A DNA stretch of 64,000 bases from an uncultured Aquimarina sp. (GTDB taxonomy: Bacteria > Bacteroidota > Bacteroidia > Flavobacteriales > Flavobacteriaceae): contig CANNBP010000014.1 in the NCBI GenBank assembly GCA_947502885.1, positions 62,001-126,000 on the forward strand. Direction: 5' to 3'. Positions 54,612 through 63,912 of the stretch are shown one piece after another. The position numbers and the translations under genes are program-made. Each line of letters opens with the position of its first letter. The first letter of the stretch is position 1. The notes under the pieces are model-generated. The model made no database searches. It saw only the letters and a program-made list of their open reading frames with translations, and had not been told where the DNA came from.

Positions 54612-55256
54612 CTATTTATCAAATAATTTATATTCCCCTTTTAGTCGTATTTTAACTACAATTTCTTCTTTTGTATCATTTCTAAAATACCAACCGTGTT
54701 TACCTTCAAAAGGAGCCGTAAAAGTACCAGCCATATTGTTTGCATAAGCCAAAGTATAACTCTCATAGAACACATTTTTAGGTGGATTTTCTTGCTTCAC
54801 CTCTCCATGAAAATCAATATATACTATCTTACTATTAGTAGTAGCCCACTCATATTTGACACTACCATATTTAAGAGCTTTAAACTTATATTCTATCCCT
54901 TTTTCTGCAGGTATAGATACTACTATTGTATCATATCTTACAATGTATTGATCCATTGGTGCAGGATTATTAGCTTCAATAGGCTTTGGTACAGAAGCAG
55001 GTGATCCTAATTTTTCTAGCTTAAGTTTTTTAAAATTTAACAATATGTCTTGTGAATTATTTTTTATAGGTTGAGAACCATCATCAGGTACATAAAGTTT
55101 ACTAAAACCTAATAACCTACCTATACCCAAAGGATCTATATTATATTCTGCAGGCAGTACTGCCGTAACCAAAACTATAACCCCTATTAGTAACGCAACT
55201 ATAACTGATTTTACTATCTGATTTTTCTTCAATATAGGTTGATTTTCTATTGTCAT
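54612..55256 (-). CDS. single-pass membrane-anchored periplasmic protein of the HupE cassette
   Basis: A 214-residue protein with one N-terminal membrane segment (about residues 17-37, VIVALLIGVIVLVTAVLP) and a periplasmic beta-rich domain with KYGSVKYEWATTNSKIVYIDFHGE and GWYFRNDTKEEIVVKIRLKGEY. This is the kind annotated as transmembrane anchor protein beside HupE genes. It starts three bases after the HupE stop, indicating an operon. The function is unknown. Confidence 0.65.
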   Translation of the reverse strand: MTIENQPILKKNQIVKSVIVALLIGVIVLVTAVLPAEYNIDPLGIGRLLGFSKLYVPDDGSQPIKNNSQDILLNFKKLKLEKLGSPASVPKPIEANNPAPMDQYIVRYDTIVVSIPAEKGIEYKFKALKYGSVKYEWATTNSKIVYIDFHGEVKQENPPKNVFYESYTLAYANNMAGTFTAPFEGKHGWYFRNDTKEEIVVKIRLKGEYKLFDK

Positions 55257-55259
55257 ATT

Positions 55260-55952
55260 TTATTGCATTGAGGTAAAATACCCAGTTAATTGAAATCCAA
55301 ACAAAAGAAATCCAGCTGCCATAAGAAGAGTATTAGTAAGTCTAGAAAACTTCATGTAACTATCGTATTTTCGCCAAACTCCAATAAGTATTAATACCAG
55401 TCCTAATGCCAAAAATTGCCCAATTTCTACGCCTAAATTAAACCCAAGTAGATTCATAAAAAGTCCGTCTTTATCAAACTTGAATTCTTGTAATTTGGTT
55501 GCCAAACCAAAACCGTGAAATAACCCAAAAACAAGGACTGCTATTTTAGTGTTTGGTTGAACCCCTATTATTTGTTTAAAGCCTCCTAAATTATCAAAAC
55601 CTTTATACACAATAGATAAAGCAATAGTAGCATCAATTAGATTAGCGTTTACATTAATATCTGCCATAACCCCTAATAATAATGTAATGCTATGTCCTAA
55701 AGTAAAAAAGCTGACATACAAGAGTATTTCTTTAATTCGATACAAAAAGAAAATGACCCCTACTAAAAAAAGCAAGTGGTCATATCCTGTAATCATATGC
55801 TTTGCCCCTATATATAAAAAGGGACCAAATGCTATGCCTTTGTTTCCTAAAAGAAAAGACTGTGTTTTATCATCAACTCCATGAGAATATGCTGCAATTG
55901 ATAGTAAGCAGAATATTAAAAGTATAGAGAATTTAGGTCTATTTTTAAACAT
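55260..55952 (-). CDS. HupE/UreJ family metal permease-like protein
   Basis: A 230-residue membrane protein with about six helices after a signal-like N terminus. The family's metal-binding HX5DH motif is present as H-M-I-T-G-Y-D-H near residue 53, followed by LLFLVGVIFFLY, and FTLGHSITLLLG lies near residue 82. HupE/UreJ proteins are implicated in nickel or cobalt uptake. No hydrogenase or urease genes occur in this window, so the metal and target enzyme are unknown. Confidence 0.85.
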   Translation of the reverse strand: MFKNRPKFSILLIFCLLSIAAYSHGVDDKTQSFLLGNKGIAFGPFLYIGAKHMITGYDHLLFLVGVIFFLYRIKEILLYVSFFTLGHSITLLLGVMADINVNANLIDATIALSIVYKGFDNLGGFKQIIGVQPNTKIAVLVFGLFHGFGLATKLQEFKFDKDGLFMNLLGFNLGVEIGQFLALGLVLILIGVWRKYDSYMKFSRLTNTLLMAAGFLLFGFQLTGYFTSMQ

Positions 55953-55966
55953 TTAGCAACTACCGT

Positions 55967-56200
55967 TTAATGCACATGTCCGTGCTCTTTTACTTGCTTA
56001 ATGCTATCTAAAACTCTGGCAATACTATCTTTTTCTTTTCTTTCTTCTTCAGAAATAGTTTGTTTAACTTCTACCATTACTTTTGTTGTTTCTACTTTGA
56101 CATCCTCTTGCTTCTGTTCTTCTCTTTTATTCTTTTCAGCGCAAGCTCCTAAAACTCCAATAGTAAAAGCACTAAAGATTATCGACTTTTTAATGATCAT
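55967..56200 (-). CDS. small lipoprotein with histidine-rich tail
   Basis: A 77-residue lipoprotein with signal MIIKKSIIFSAFTIGVLGAC (acylated Cys20), a highly charged helical middle rich in Lys and Glu, and a tail ending HGHVH. The three histidines at the extreme C terminus suggest metal binding. It is the first gene of the HupE cassette, 14 bases before HupE. Function by inference is metal capture for the permease. Confidence 0.7.
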   Translation of the reverse strand: MIIKKSIIFSAFTIGVLGACAEKNKREEQKQEDVKVETTKVMVEVKQTISEEERKEKDSIARVLDSIKQVKEHGHVH

Positions 56201-56282
56201 AATGTTGTTTTTAAAATGACATTTCGTATTGTGAACAAATATCGTTTTCGTTGGTAATATACAAAATAAAAAAAGTGACTAA

Positions 56283-56510
56283 TTATTCTTTTAATCTATT
56301 ATTACTTTTATGATCATTTTTAGGTTTTCTACAAACTTCAACTACCGATAGTATAACCAAAACCAGTAGAATAGGCCATATAATAAATATATCAATTCGT
56401 ATTGAAGAACCTATAACGTTCTTTATTGCCCATTGGTACACACAAATTTCCCAAATAGAATAAGCTACTAAAGCCGATATTGTAATAATTTGCAATCTAG
56501 TTAACTCCAT
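56283..56510 (-). CDS. small two-helix membrane protein
   Basis: A 75-residue protein with two membrane segments (about residues 8-28 and 40-60) and a basic C terminus (KPKNDHKSNNRLKE). It lies upstream of the HupE cassette on the same strand with an 82-base gap. I do not recognise it. Confidence 0.55.
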   Translation of the reverse strand: MELTRLQIITISALVAYSIWEICVYQWAIKNVIGSSIRIDIFIIWPILLVLVILSVVEVCRKPKNDHKSNNRLKE

Positions 56511-57289
56511 CCTTTCTCCTCTTAAAATTTAAAGACCATACATTATAGGTTAAGGGGGGGGCTTGGGTAATCTTACAAGATACTTTTAATCTTGATACAG
56601 AACACTAATCATCATTCATATGGTTATCAAAACATAAAACAGCTTTATTACATTTTTGATCATTATATATGTTCAATATTATTCAAAAAAAAATACCACA
56701 ATAACCATTTCTTTCTCGAAAGGTTACTGAAGTATTACATCTGTAAAAATTCCTTAAAGTTATTCTTCCAATTTCTTCTTCAGTGTTAAAGAACAACTAT
56801 TCTGTCATACATTACAAATATACAAAAAATACAACATAACAAACAGATTTAAAGACACTTGCTTACAAAAACCAAACTCTATTATTATACACTATTGTTT
56901 TAAACTTAATGTTACTATTAAATAGTAAACCTCTTGTTTTAATATTTAAAAGATTATTAAATGCTATCATTTCTTCTTGTTTCGATTTTAAAATCATGTT
57001 TCTCTATTTAGTAAAAATAACTGCTTAATATCTAAAAGTATTAACATTAAACTTCAATCAGTCCACATTTTTGCATTATGGAATTCGTATTTTCTAATGA
57101 TTTTTTAGTACTTTTAACATTCAAATAAATACTGAAATCGATATTTACTATCCCAATTTTGAATATCGCTTTTAAAATTTTCTTTTAAAAGAAGTTATTT
57201 ATCATATTCCTTTATTTAGAATACTCTGCTTTTTAAATCACCCCTTTTAAAACTGTATTACATTAAATAATTAACCAAATTAATTACAC
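56511..57289. other. intergenic region between divergent genes, with a G8 tract
   Basis: About 780 AT-rich bases. A run of eight G residues at 56554-56561, 44 bases upstream of the small membrane gene, stands out in so AT-rich a background. No coding pattern or terminator was recognised. Confidence 0.5.
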
Positions 57290-58753
57290 ATGAAACAAAC
57301 TAGACTTCTATTTCTTTTACTAGCATTTACTGTTGTATATGCTTGCAAAAATGATTCTAAACAAGAAAAAAAGAACGACCAAAAAGCAGAAAACGAAGAA
57401 TACAAGAGTATTAAAAAATCAGAATGTGTTGCTTCTGCGGATTGGTTTACTATTGTAGACGGAACTCGTAAAACTCCTGCTCCTAACGAAGGACCAACAA
57501 GCGTATTTGCAGACAATAGCACAGTCACAAATTGTGATTTTCATCAATGGTCATGGCAAAAATTTCTTTGGTTAACGAATGAAACTAAAGGCCGTCCTAT
57601 GTTTATTGATAGTCTTATCCAAGTAACATCTCATGGGCAGAGATTAGAACAAAAAAATGGTATTGTTTTAACAGATACAGCTCAGGCGAGCGGTACTTCT
57701 GATATCCTAAAGACTCCGGATTTTTCGAGTGGCACCCCACCTTCTACTACTGTTTACTATGCAATCTTCATGAATGATTTGCTATATGATACAATGATCA
57801 AATATGCCCCAATAGCAAAAAAAGATCCTGAAAATATAAAGGAAACTACTTATCCAATTGGTGCATTAGAACTTAAAACTTCTTGGGTAGACATCAAGGC
57901 TTTACCAGACTCTTCTTCTTACTTTGTAACTGATGGAGAAATCAATGGAGTATCTACAAAAGTAGCTCTTCTTGGAATTCATGTTGTTGGTATTGTCGAA
58001 AACCACCCTGAGTTTATTTGGGCAACCTTCGAACATGAAAGCCTTGCCCCCGATTATGATTGGAGTAAAGCCACTCCGACAAGTGATGCGCCAGTAACTA
58101 GCACTTCTAATTATCCATTTTTTGACAAAAACGACACAGCAACTGTAAAAAATATAACCTCTAACAATGGTATTAACACAAACATCTTTTCGGTATATAA
58201 ATATGGTACTCCTGTAGAAATTAAAAGTATTGATAATAAAAACGTTCAGGTTTTTATGAAATCGAGTCAAAATGGTTCACAAAACTTTAATAATATACGT
58301 ACAATTAATAAGAGTGTTAAGAGCAAGTTATCTGGAACATGGAACAATTATTTTTATAATGGTTCAATTTGGATCGATACCGAAGGTTATGAAGGAATCA
58401 AGGCTCAAGCTGCATTGTTAGACTCTCTTTCTGCTTCTACCGGAGGTTTACACAATTCTGACACAACAGGCTTCACAAGAGGATCTGTCGCAGCCTACAA
58501 TATAACTATGGAAACTTATGTTCAAGTAGGTTTTAGTTCTGACGGCATACATACTACAAAAATTGACAATCTTGTCAATTGTTTTTTATGTCACAGTGCT
58601 TCTCATGGCAAACAACATTCTCCTTTAAACTTAAGTCATGTCTTTAATGGTTATTTAGATAGTTTAAGTGGATTAAGTAAAAGTGAAACTAAACAAAAGC
58701 ACATTGAGTTGATTAGAGCTAAAACCCTAAAACTAAAACAAGAAAAAGAATAA
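57290..58753 (+). CDS. lipoprotein with a C-terminal CXXCH cytochrome-c-type motif
   Basis: A 487-residue lipoprotein (signal MKQTRLLFLLLAFTVVYAC, Cys19) followed by a Lys/Glu-rich linker. The central domain has LLGIHVVGIVENHPEFIWATFEHESLAP near residues 220-250, a pattern I recall from uncharacterised cytochrome-c-family proteins, and the C-terminal part has NCFLCHSASH near residue 427, a single CXXCH haem-binding site. It probably carries covalent haem at the periplasmic face or cell surface. The partner enzyme is unknown. No neighbour suggests one. Confidence 0.75.
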   Translation: MKQTRLLFLLLAFTVVYACKNDSKQEKKNDQKAENEEYKSIKKSECVASADWFTIVDGTRKTPAPNEGPTSVFADNSTVTNCDFHQWSWQKFLWLTNETKGRPMFIDSLIQVTSHGQRLEQKNGIVLTDTAQASGTSDILKTPDFSSGTPPSTTVYYAIFMNDLLYDTMIKYAPIAKKDPENIKETTYPIGALELKTSWVDIKALPDSSSYFVTDGEINGVSTKVALLGIHVVGIVENHPEFIWATFEHESLAPDYDWSKATPTSDAPVTSTSNYPFFDKNDTATVKNITSNNGINTNIFSVYKYGTPVEIKSIDNKNVQVFMKSSQNGSQNFNNIRTINKSVKSKLSGTWNNYFYNGSIWIDTEGYEGIKAQAALLDSLSASTGGLHNSDTTGFTRGSVAAYNITMETYVQVGFSSDGIHTTKIDNLVNCFLCHSASHGKQHSPLNLSHVFNGYLDSLSGLSKSETKQKHIELIRAKTLKLKQEKE

Positions 58754-58762
58754 CATAAAACA

Positions 58763-58800
58763 AATAGGACCAAGACTACTTTTCAAGCCTTGGTCCTATT
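58763..58800 (+). terminator. hairpin terminator after the CXXCH lipoprotein
   Basis: AATAGGACCAAG pairs perfectly with CTTGGTCCTATT across a 14-base loop. The following T run is weak. Confidence 0.75.
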
Positions 58801-58858
58801 CTATATTTAAATCAAAATTACCATTTTTATACCAGTAATTTTGAAGCTTAAAGACTAT

Positions 58859-60250
58859 TTACTTTACAATACCATATTTATCAAACAAATAAACCAAACT
58901 GGTCATTGTTGCTGCACCTAATTCTAATTCTCTTTTATTAACTGCATCAAACGTATCATTTTTTGCATGATGATGATCAAAATATCTTTGTAAATCAGGT
59001 CTTAATCCAGCCAGAACAATTCCGTCTTTTTTTAGCGGACCAATATCTGCTCCACTTCCTCCTTTTTTAAAATAATGAATGAGATAAGGTTTAAAAATAG
59101 ATGCCCAACTCTCTACTTGTTTAAAATTAGCATCATCACAATCAAAAGAAAAACCTCTTGGCGTAAATCCTCCTGCATCACTTTCTAACGCAAAAACATG
59201 ATTTTCTCCTTTATTTTTGGCTAATTGCGCATATTTTTTACCTCCGCGCAAACCATTTTCTTCGTTCATAAACAAAACAACACGGATAGATCGTTTTGGT
59301 TTATATCCAATCTTTTTAAATAACCTCAAAACCTCCATTGATTGTACTACACCGGCTCCATCATCATGAGAACCATCTCCCAAATCCCAAGAATCTAAGT
59401 GCCCTCCTACTACCATATATTCTCTAGGAAATTGGCTTCCTGTAATTTCTCCTACGACATTATACGATTGCACATCTTTCCAGGTCTTGCAATTCATATT
59501 TATATGAAACTTAACCTCAGAATTTAATTTTAACATCGAACTTAAAAGGTTAGCTCCATTTGTACTAATTGCGACTGCCGGAATTTTATCTGCATCCTTT
59601 AGATCTCCATAACTCATAGAACCCGTATGCGGATAATCATCTAGCCTAAAATTCATAGAACGAACCAAAACACCAACAGCTCCATATTTTGACGCCTCTA
59701 TAGCTCCAGAGTATCTTTGATCAACACAACCACCATAAGCACTAAATGCATCAATAAGATTGGCTTGCATTGGTCGGTTATAAAATACAATTTTACCTTT
59801 TATTTTATCTTCACCTAACTTTTCAAGATCCTCTAGGCCTTGTACTTCTATAATCGAAGCTTTTATACCCCCTATAGGTGTTGGAACCGATCCTCCCAAT
59901 GCACAAATAGGCACATTTGTCGTTTTACCAGGTTCTGTTTCAATATATGCAAACTCTGTAACTCCTCGAGTCCATTTTGGGACCATAACAGGTTGTAACC
60001 AAACTTTGTCAATACCCAATTGTTTTAATTCTTTTTCTCCCCACTCTACAGCGAGTTGTGCATTAACAGATCCTGAAAGCCTTGCTCCAATTTGATTAGA
60101 TAAATAATCTAACCATTCATAACTTTTCCCGTTAAGCAAAGAAGCATCATAAATTTTCTTTACCAAAATCGAATCTTCTTTTACCTCATTTTGTCCAAAA
60201 CTGCTTAAAGACAGTATTGCAAAGATGATCAGAATACTATTTTTCAACAT
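58859..60250 (-). CDS. M28 family metallopeptidase
   Basis: A 463-residue exported zinc peptidase related to carboxypeptidase Q. The signal peptide (MLKNSILIIFAILSLSSFGQ) sets the start at 60250; an ATG ten codons upstream overlaps the end of the PPK2 gene. A PA insert precedes the catalytic domain, which keeps the metal ligands in VVGGHLDSWDLGDGSHDDGAG (near residue 275), NEENGLRGG (near 320) and ALESDAGG (near 345), and HHHAKND near the end. All are intact, so it is probably active on periplasmic peptides. Confidence 0.92.
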   Translation of the reverse strand: MLKNSILIIFAILSLSSFGQNEVKEDSILVKKIYDASLLNGKSYEWLDYLSNQIGARLSGSVNAQLAVEWGEKELKQLGIDKVWLQPVMVPKWTRGVTEFAYIETEPGKTTNVPICALGGSVPTPIGGIKASIIEVQGLEDLEKLGEDKIKGKIVFYNRPMQANLIDAFSAYGGCVDQRYSGAIEASKYGAVGVLVRSMNFRLDDYPHTGSMSYGDLKDADKIPAVAISTNGANLLSSMLKLNSEVKFHINMNCKTWKDVQSYNVVGEITGSQFPREYMVVGGHLDSWDLGDGSHDDGAGVVQSMEVLRLFKKIGYKPKRSIRVVLFMNEENGLRGGKKYAQLAKNKGENHVFALESDAGGFTPRGFSFDCDDANFKQVESWASIFKPYLIHYFKKGGSGADIGPLKKDGIVLAGLRPDLQRYFDHHHAKNDTFDAVNKRELELGAATMTSLVYLFDKYGIVK

Positions 60251-60272
60251 CCTTTGTATATTAAATTCATTT

Positions 60273-61151
60273 TTATTCATTCTCTAATTGCTCTTTATAA
60301 AGTCCTAAATTAGCCTTTGTTTTGTCATCCAATTCTGGTTCTTCAATATCTTTATATTCTCTTAATGTATCGTATAAAATTTTTGCAACAACATATCTCG
60401 CTACAGGTTTATCATCTGCCGGAATAACGTACCAAGGTGCATGCGGAAAAGAGGTTCTATTGATAGCTTCTTGATAGCATGATTGATATTGATCCCAAAG
60501 CTTTCTTTCTTTAAGGTCTCCTGCTGAAAATTTCCAGTTTTTTTCTTTCTTTTCTAGCCTACGTAATAGTCTATTTTTTTGTTCATCTTTTGATAGATGT
60601 AAATAAAACTTATAAATCAACGTACCATTTTGTGCTATATGCTTTTCAAAATTTTGAATTTGCTCTAAACGTTGATCCCAAAACTGATTATCTATATCAT
60701 CTACCGAATGTATGTCTGGAAGATTTTCTCCCAGTATATATTCAGGATGAACTCTTGTTACCAAAACATTTTCATAGTGCGTTCTATTAAAAACGCTAAA
60801 TTTACCACGTTGTGGCAGTGCAATATAATGTCTCCAAAGATAATCATGTCCTAACTCTAGAGATGTAGGAACTTTAAAACTGTGAACAGTAATCCCACGT
60901 ACATTAAAATCTTTAAATACTTCTCTTATCAGACTATCTTTGCCTGATGTATCCATTCCTTGAAGACAAACCAATATCGCATATTTACCATGTGCATATA
61001 TTGTATCTTGTAGTTCTCCTAATTTTTCTCGTACTTCTTCAAGTTCGTTCTCAACCTTTTTCTCGGTAGTATCAAGGTCTAAAGTGGTAGGAATTTTTGA
61101 TAATTCTACAGTATCCGTTACTTTAAAATTATCACCATGTATCTTCTTCAT
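60273..61151 (-). CDS. polyphosphate kinase 2 family protein (PPK2)
   Basis: A 292-residue enzyme that transfers phosphate between polyphosphate and nucleotides. The P-loop-type motif CLQGMDTSGKDSLIREVF is near residue 62, with the lid motif FNRTHYENVLVTRVHPE near residue 122 and the DDKPVARYVVAK segment near 244. Which nucleotide and direction (PPK2 class) cannot be told from motifs seen here. It precedes the M28 gene on the same strand, with the possible long start of that gene overlapping. Confidence 0.94.
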   Translation of the reverse strand: MKKIHGDNFKVTDTVELSKIPTTLDLDTTEKKVENELEEVREKLGELQDTIYAHGKYAILVCLQGMDTSGKDSLIREVFKDFNVRGITVHSFKVPTSLELGHDYLWRHYIALPQRGKFSVFNRTHYENVLVTRVHPEYILGENLPDIHSVDDIDNQFWDQRLEQIQNFEKHIAQNGTLIYKFYLHLSKDEQKNRLLRRLEKKEKNWKFSAGDLKERKLWDQYQSCYQEAINRTSFPHAPWYVIPADDKPVARYVVAKILYDTLREYKDIEEPELDDKTKANLGLYKEQLENE

Positions 61152-61245
61152 ATTTTGATTTGTGTTGCTTCACGAAAGATACTAAAGTTTTCTATTTGCA
61201 GAAAACAGTTATACAATTGATTTAAAAGCTTAAGACATTATTATA

Positions 61246-61767
61246 TTACCTAGCATTAAAATCATAACTAAATCCTATTAAAAAGGTGTCATACCTTCTT
61301 CCTAAGCTCTTTATATTTAGTTCTGTAAAAATATGAATCGGAGAATTAACTTGATACAATGCTCTTAGTTTTATTTGGGCTCCATGATTAAAATCACCTG
61401 TTCTAAATGCTAAAAAAGCTTCATCTTCTATACTTTCAAAAACACTAGAATCATTTCCGATATAGCCCATACCAGCTGTAATGGTAGTAGGATACCAATT
61501 AAAAGCAATAATATTAACTCCAAAAGCTAACTCATTATACCCTTCATATACATCTTCAGGGCTTACAGCAAATGATCTATTAAACTCTCCTATATATGTA
61601 GTAAAACAATTATATGCGTATTCTATTCTTACACCTCCACTAACTTCATTTTCAAGCCCCAAATTTTTTGCCATGGTCAAGCCATAGTTAGTCACTCCTG
61701 GATCATACTGCCCATAAGACATATACGAAAACCCAAGGGTCATAACTAATAAAAAATATTGTTTCAT
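61246..61767 (-). CDS. small outer-membrane beta-barrel-like protein
   Basis: A 173-residue exported protein with a signal peptide (MKQYFLLVMTLGFSYMSYGQ). The mature part contains amphipathic strands such as VRIEYAYNCFTTYIGEFN and TELNIKSLGRRYDTFLIGFSYDF, ending in an aromatic residue close to the C terminus. It has no family I recognise. The ATG at 61767 gives the signal peptide at the N terminus and is preferred to one four codons upstream. Confidence 0.65.
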   Translation of the reverse strand: MKQYFLLVMTLGFSYMSYGQYDPGVTNYGLTMAKNLGLENEVSGGVRIEYAYNCFTTYIGEFNRSFAVSPEDVYEGYNELAFGVNIIAFNWYPTTITAGMGYIGNDSSVFESIEDEAFLAFRTGDFNHGAQIKLRALYQVNSPIHIFTELNIKSLGRRYDTFLIGFSYDFNAR

Positions 61768-61812
61768 TATTTGGGGCATCCTACTTTTATAGTCGTTAAA
61801 AAAGATGAAAGT

Positions 61813-62976
61813 TTACTTTGTCGCAAATAACTTCACATCTTCTTCACTTATTTCTTCTCCTCCAAGAATAATCAATCTTTCTATAACATTACGCAACTCT
61901 CTAATATTACCTGTCCAGTCATACTGTTGTAATTTCTTTATAGCCTTGTCAGAAAAATTCTTAATGGGCGAGCCTTGTTCTTTTGATATTTTTTTTGAAA
62001 AATACTCGACTAATAATGGAATATCTTCTCTTCTATCATTTAAAGCTGGTACTTTTACTAATATCACAGCTAATCTATGATACAAATCTTCTCTAAACTT
62101 ATTATCTGCGATTTCCTTTTTAAGATCTTTATTTGTCGCTGCAATAACTCTTACATCTACTTTTATATCTTTATCGCTTCCGACTCTTTGGATTTTATTT
62201 TCTTGTAGCGCCCTTAATACTTTGGCTTGAGCAGAAAGGCTCATATCTCCTATTTCATCTAGAAATATTGTACCACCATTGGCTGCTTCAAATTTACCTG
62301 CTCTATCCTTATTTGCAGAAGTAAAAGCTCCTTTTACATGACCAAAAAGTTCACTCTCAATCAATTCTCCCGGAATTGCAGCACAATTTACTTCTATCAT
62401 AGCTCCTTTTGAGCGCTCACTTTTTTGGTGAATCCAATGCGCAACCAATTCTTTACCTGTTCCATTTGGTCCTGTGATCAATACTCTAGCATCTGTAGCA
62501 GCAACTTTTTCTATAATGTTTTTAATATCAGAAATAGCTTTGGACTCGCCAATCATCTCATAATTTTTAGAGACTTTCTTTTTAAGCATTTTGTTTTCTA
62601 CAACAAGTTCTTTTCTGTCTAGAGCATTACGAACCGTATTTAGCAAACGATTAAGATCTGGTGGTTTAGAAATATAATCAAACGCTCCTAATCGCATTGT
62701 ATTTACTGCGGTATCGAGATCACCATGACCTGAAATCATAACAATAGGGATTTCGGGTTTTATCTTTTTAATAGCTTCCAATACCTCAACCCCATCCATC
62801 TTCGGCATTTTAATATCACATAAAACGAGATCGTAATCTTCTACTTTAATTTTTTCTATTCCAACAAGTCCATCCTCTGCTTCAAAAACCTCATATTTAC
62901 TATTTTCTTCAGATAAGATCTTTACAAGTACTCGTCGAATCGCTGCTTCGTCTTCTATTATTAATATTTTTGCCAT
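61813..62976 (-). CDS. sigma-54-type response regulator without HTH domain, GAFTSA variant
   Basis: A 387-residue protein: receiver domain (about 1-120) with phosphoacceptor Asp54 in CDIKMPKMDG, then an NtrC-type AAA+ domain (about 140-365) with Walker A GPNGTGKE at 169-176 and GHVKGAFTSANKDRAG near 212. The sigma-54 contact loop normally reads GAFTGA; here it is GAFTSA (residues 216-221). The protein ends soon after the R-E-L-R-N-V-I region, with no C-terminal DNA-binding HTH. It overlaps the start of the outer-membrane-like gene's stop by one base and forms an operon with it. Confidence 0.9.
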   Translation of the reverse strand: MAKILIIEDEAAIRRVLVKILSEENSKYEVFEAEDGLVGIEKIKVEDYDLVLCDIKMPKMDGVEVLEAIKKIKPEIPIVMISGHGDLDTAVNTMRLGAFDYISKPPDLNRLLNTVRNALDRKELVVENKMLKKKVSKNYEMIGESKAISDIKNIIEKVAATDARVLITGPNGTGKELVAHWIHQKSERSKGAMIEVNCAAIPGELIESELFGHVKGAFTSANKDRAGKFEAANGGTIFLDEIGDMSLSAQAKVLRALQENKIQRVGSDKDIKVDVRVIAATNKDLKKEIADNKFREDLYHRLAVILVKVPALNDRREDIPLLVEYFSKKISKEQGSPIKNFSDKAIKKLQQYDWTGNIRELRNVIERLIILGGEEISEEDVKLFATK

Positions 62977-63872
62977 TATATTTTAAATTTTATTCCGCTT
63001 CTTAAATAAACTGTATTACCACTATTGATTAAAATCACATTATCTTGGTTAGCATTTCTTAAGCGAATTTCATTACTTAATGTATATCCAGAATAAGCAA
63101 AGAACAATAAGTGTTCCGTAAAATAATATTCATAACCCAATGCCCCTATTACATTGAGCATTGAAATATTTTCTGCAAAACGTTCTGCACCTCCACTATC
63201 TCTTATCAACTTATTATTCTGCAAGTTAGAATAAAAACGATCCACTCCAACAAAAGCTTGAAGCGTATTTTTTTTATTGAAAAAATATTTAATACTTGTT
63301 TTTGGAGTACCAACTGAAAAAGACCAATTGATATGAAATCTTTTATAATAATTTAAGATGGGTAACGGGAAATTTAAACTTGCCGGGTTAGTATATTTTA
63401 CTCCTATAACCAAACTTGCCGATTTTGGTTCTTGCTCATATTTATACTTTTTTACAAAATATACCGCCCCTGTATATCTTAAGTCATCATTTTTTATTCC
63501 TGAACCTGCAAAATTTGACGAAATCTTCATTCCTAGTTTACTCCCAAAGCGCCAGTTATTCTTCATTTTAAAAGTATAACCAATCTCTAATCCTGCAGTT
63601 TGAAAATTACCTAACTCATCCTGACCATCAAAAGTCATTTCTTCATTTATTTCTAGACTATTATATCTATACTCTCCTGTAATGATCAAATATGTTCCTT
63701 TTTCATCTAATTCTATCGGGTAATTACCCGATATTTTAAATCTACTGAATGTATTATTATTACTTTGCGGAATATAGGTATACTCGACTCTAGCTAAATC
63801 TACACCTTGCGACCAAATAGAATACTGAGTACACAAAAGTATGATAAGATAAGTAAGATATTTTATTTTCAT
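62976..63872 (-). CDS. outer-membrane protein cotranscribed with the response regulator
   Basis: A 298-residue exported protein with a signal peptide (MKIKYLTYLIILLCTQYSIWSQ). The mature part is beta-rich with strands such as GLEIGYTFKMKNNWRFGSKLG and GYEYYFTEHLLFFAYSGYTL, ending LRSGIKFKI, as expected of a barrel. Its stop shares one base with the regulator start, so they are a two-gene operon. No family is recognised. A sensory relation to the regulator is possible but unproven. Confidence 0.7.
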   Translation of the reverse strand: MKIKYLTYLIILLCTQYSIWSQGVDLARVEYTYIPQSNNNTFSRFKISGNYPIELDEKGTYLIITGEYRYNSLEINEEMTFDGQDELGNFQTAGLEIGYTFKMKNNWRFGSKLGMKISSNFAGSGIKNDDLRYTGAVYFVKKYKYEQEPKSASLVIGVKYTNPASLNFPLPILNYYKRFHINWSFSVGTPKTSIKYFFNKKNTLQAFVGVDRFYSNLQNNKLIRDSGGAERFAENISMLNVIGALGYEYYFTEHLLFFAYSGYTLSNEIRLRNANQDNVILINSGNTVYLRSGIKFKI

Positions 63873-63912
63873 AATTGAGGCGCTAAACCACTTATATAAT
63901 TGATGGTTGGGT

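Noticed and set aside
56592..56789. Plus-strand 65-codon frame in the large intergenic gap
   Set aside because: Composition is AT-driven (Asn, Ile, Lys, Tyr, Phe), with no signal, domain or clear start context.
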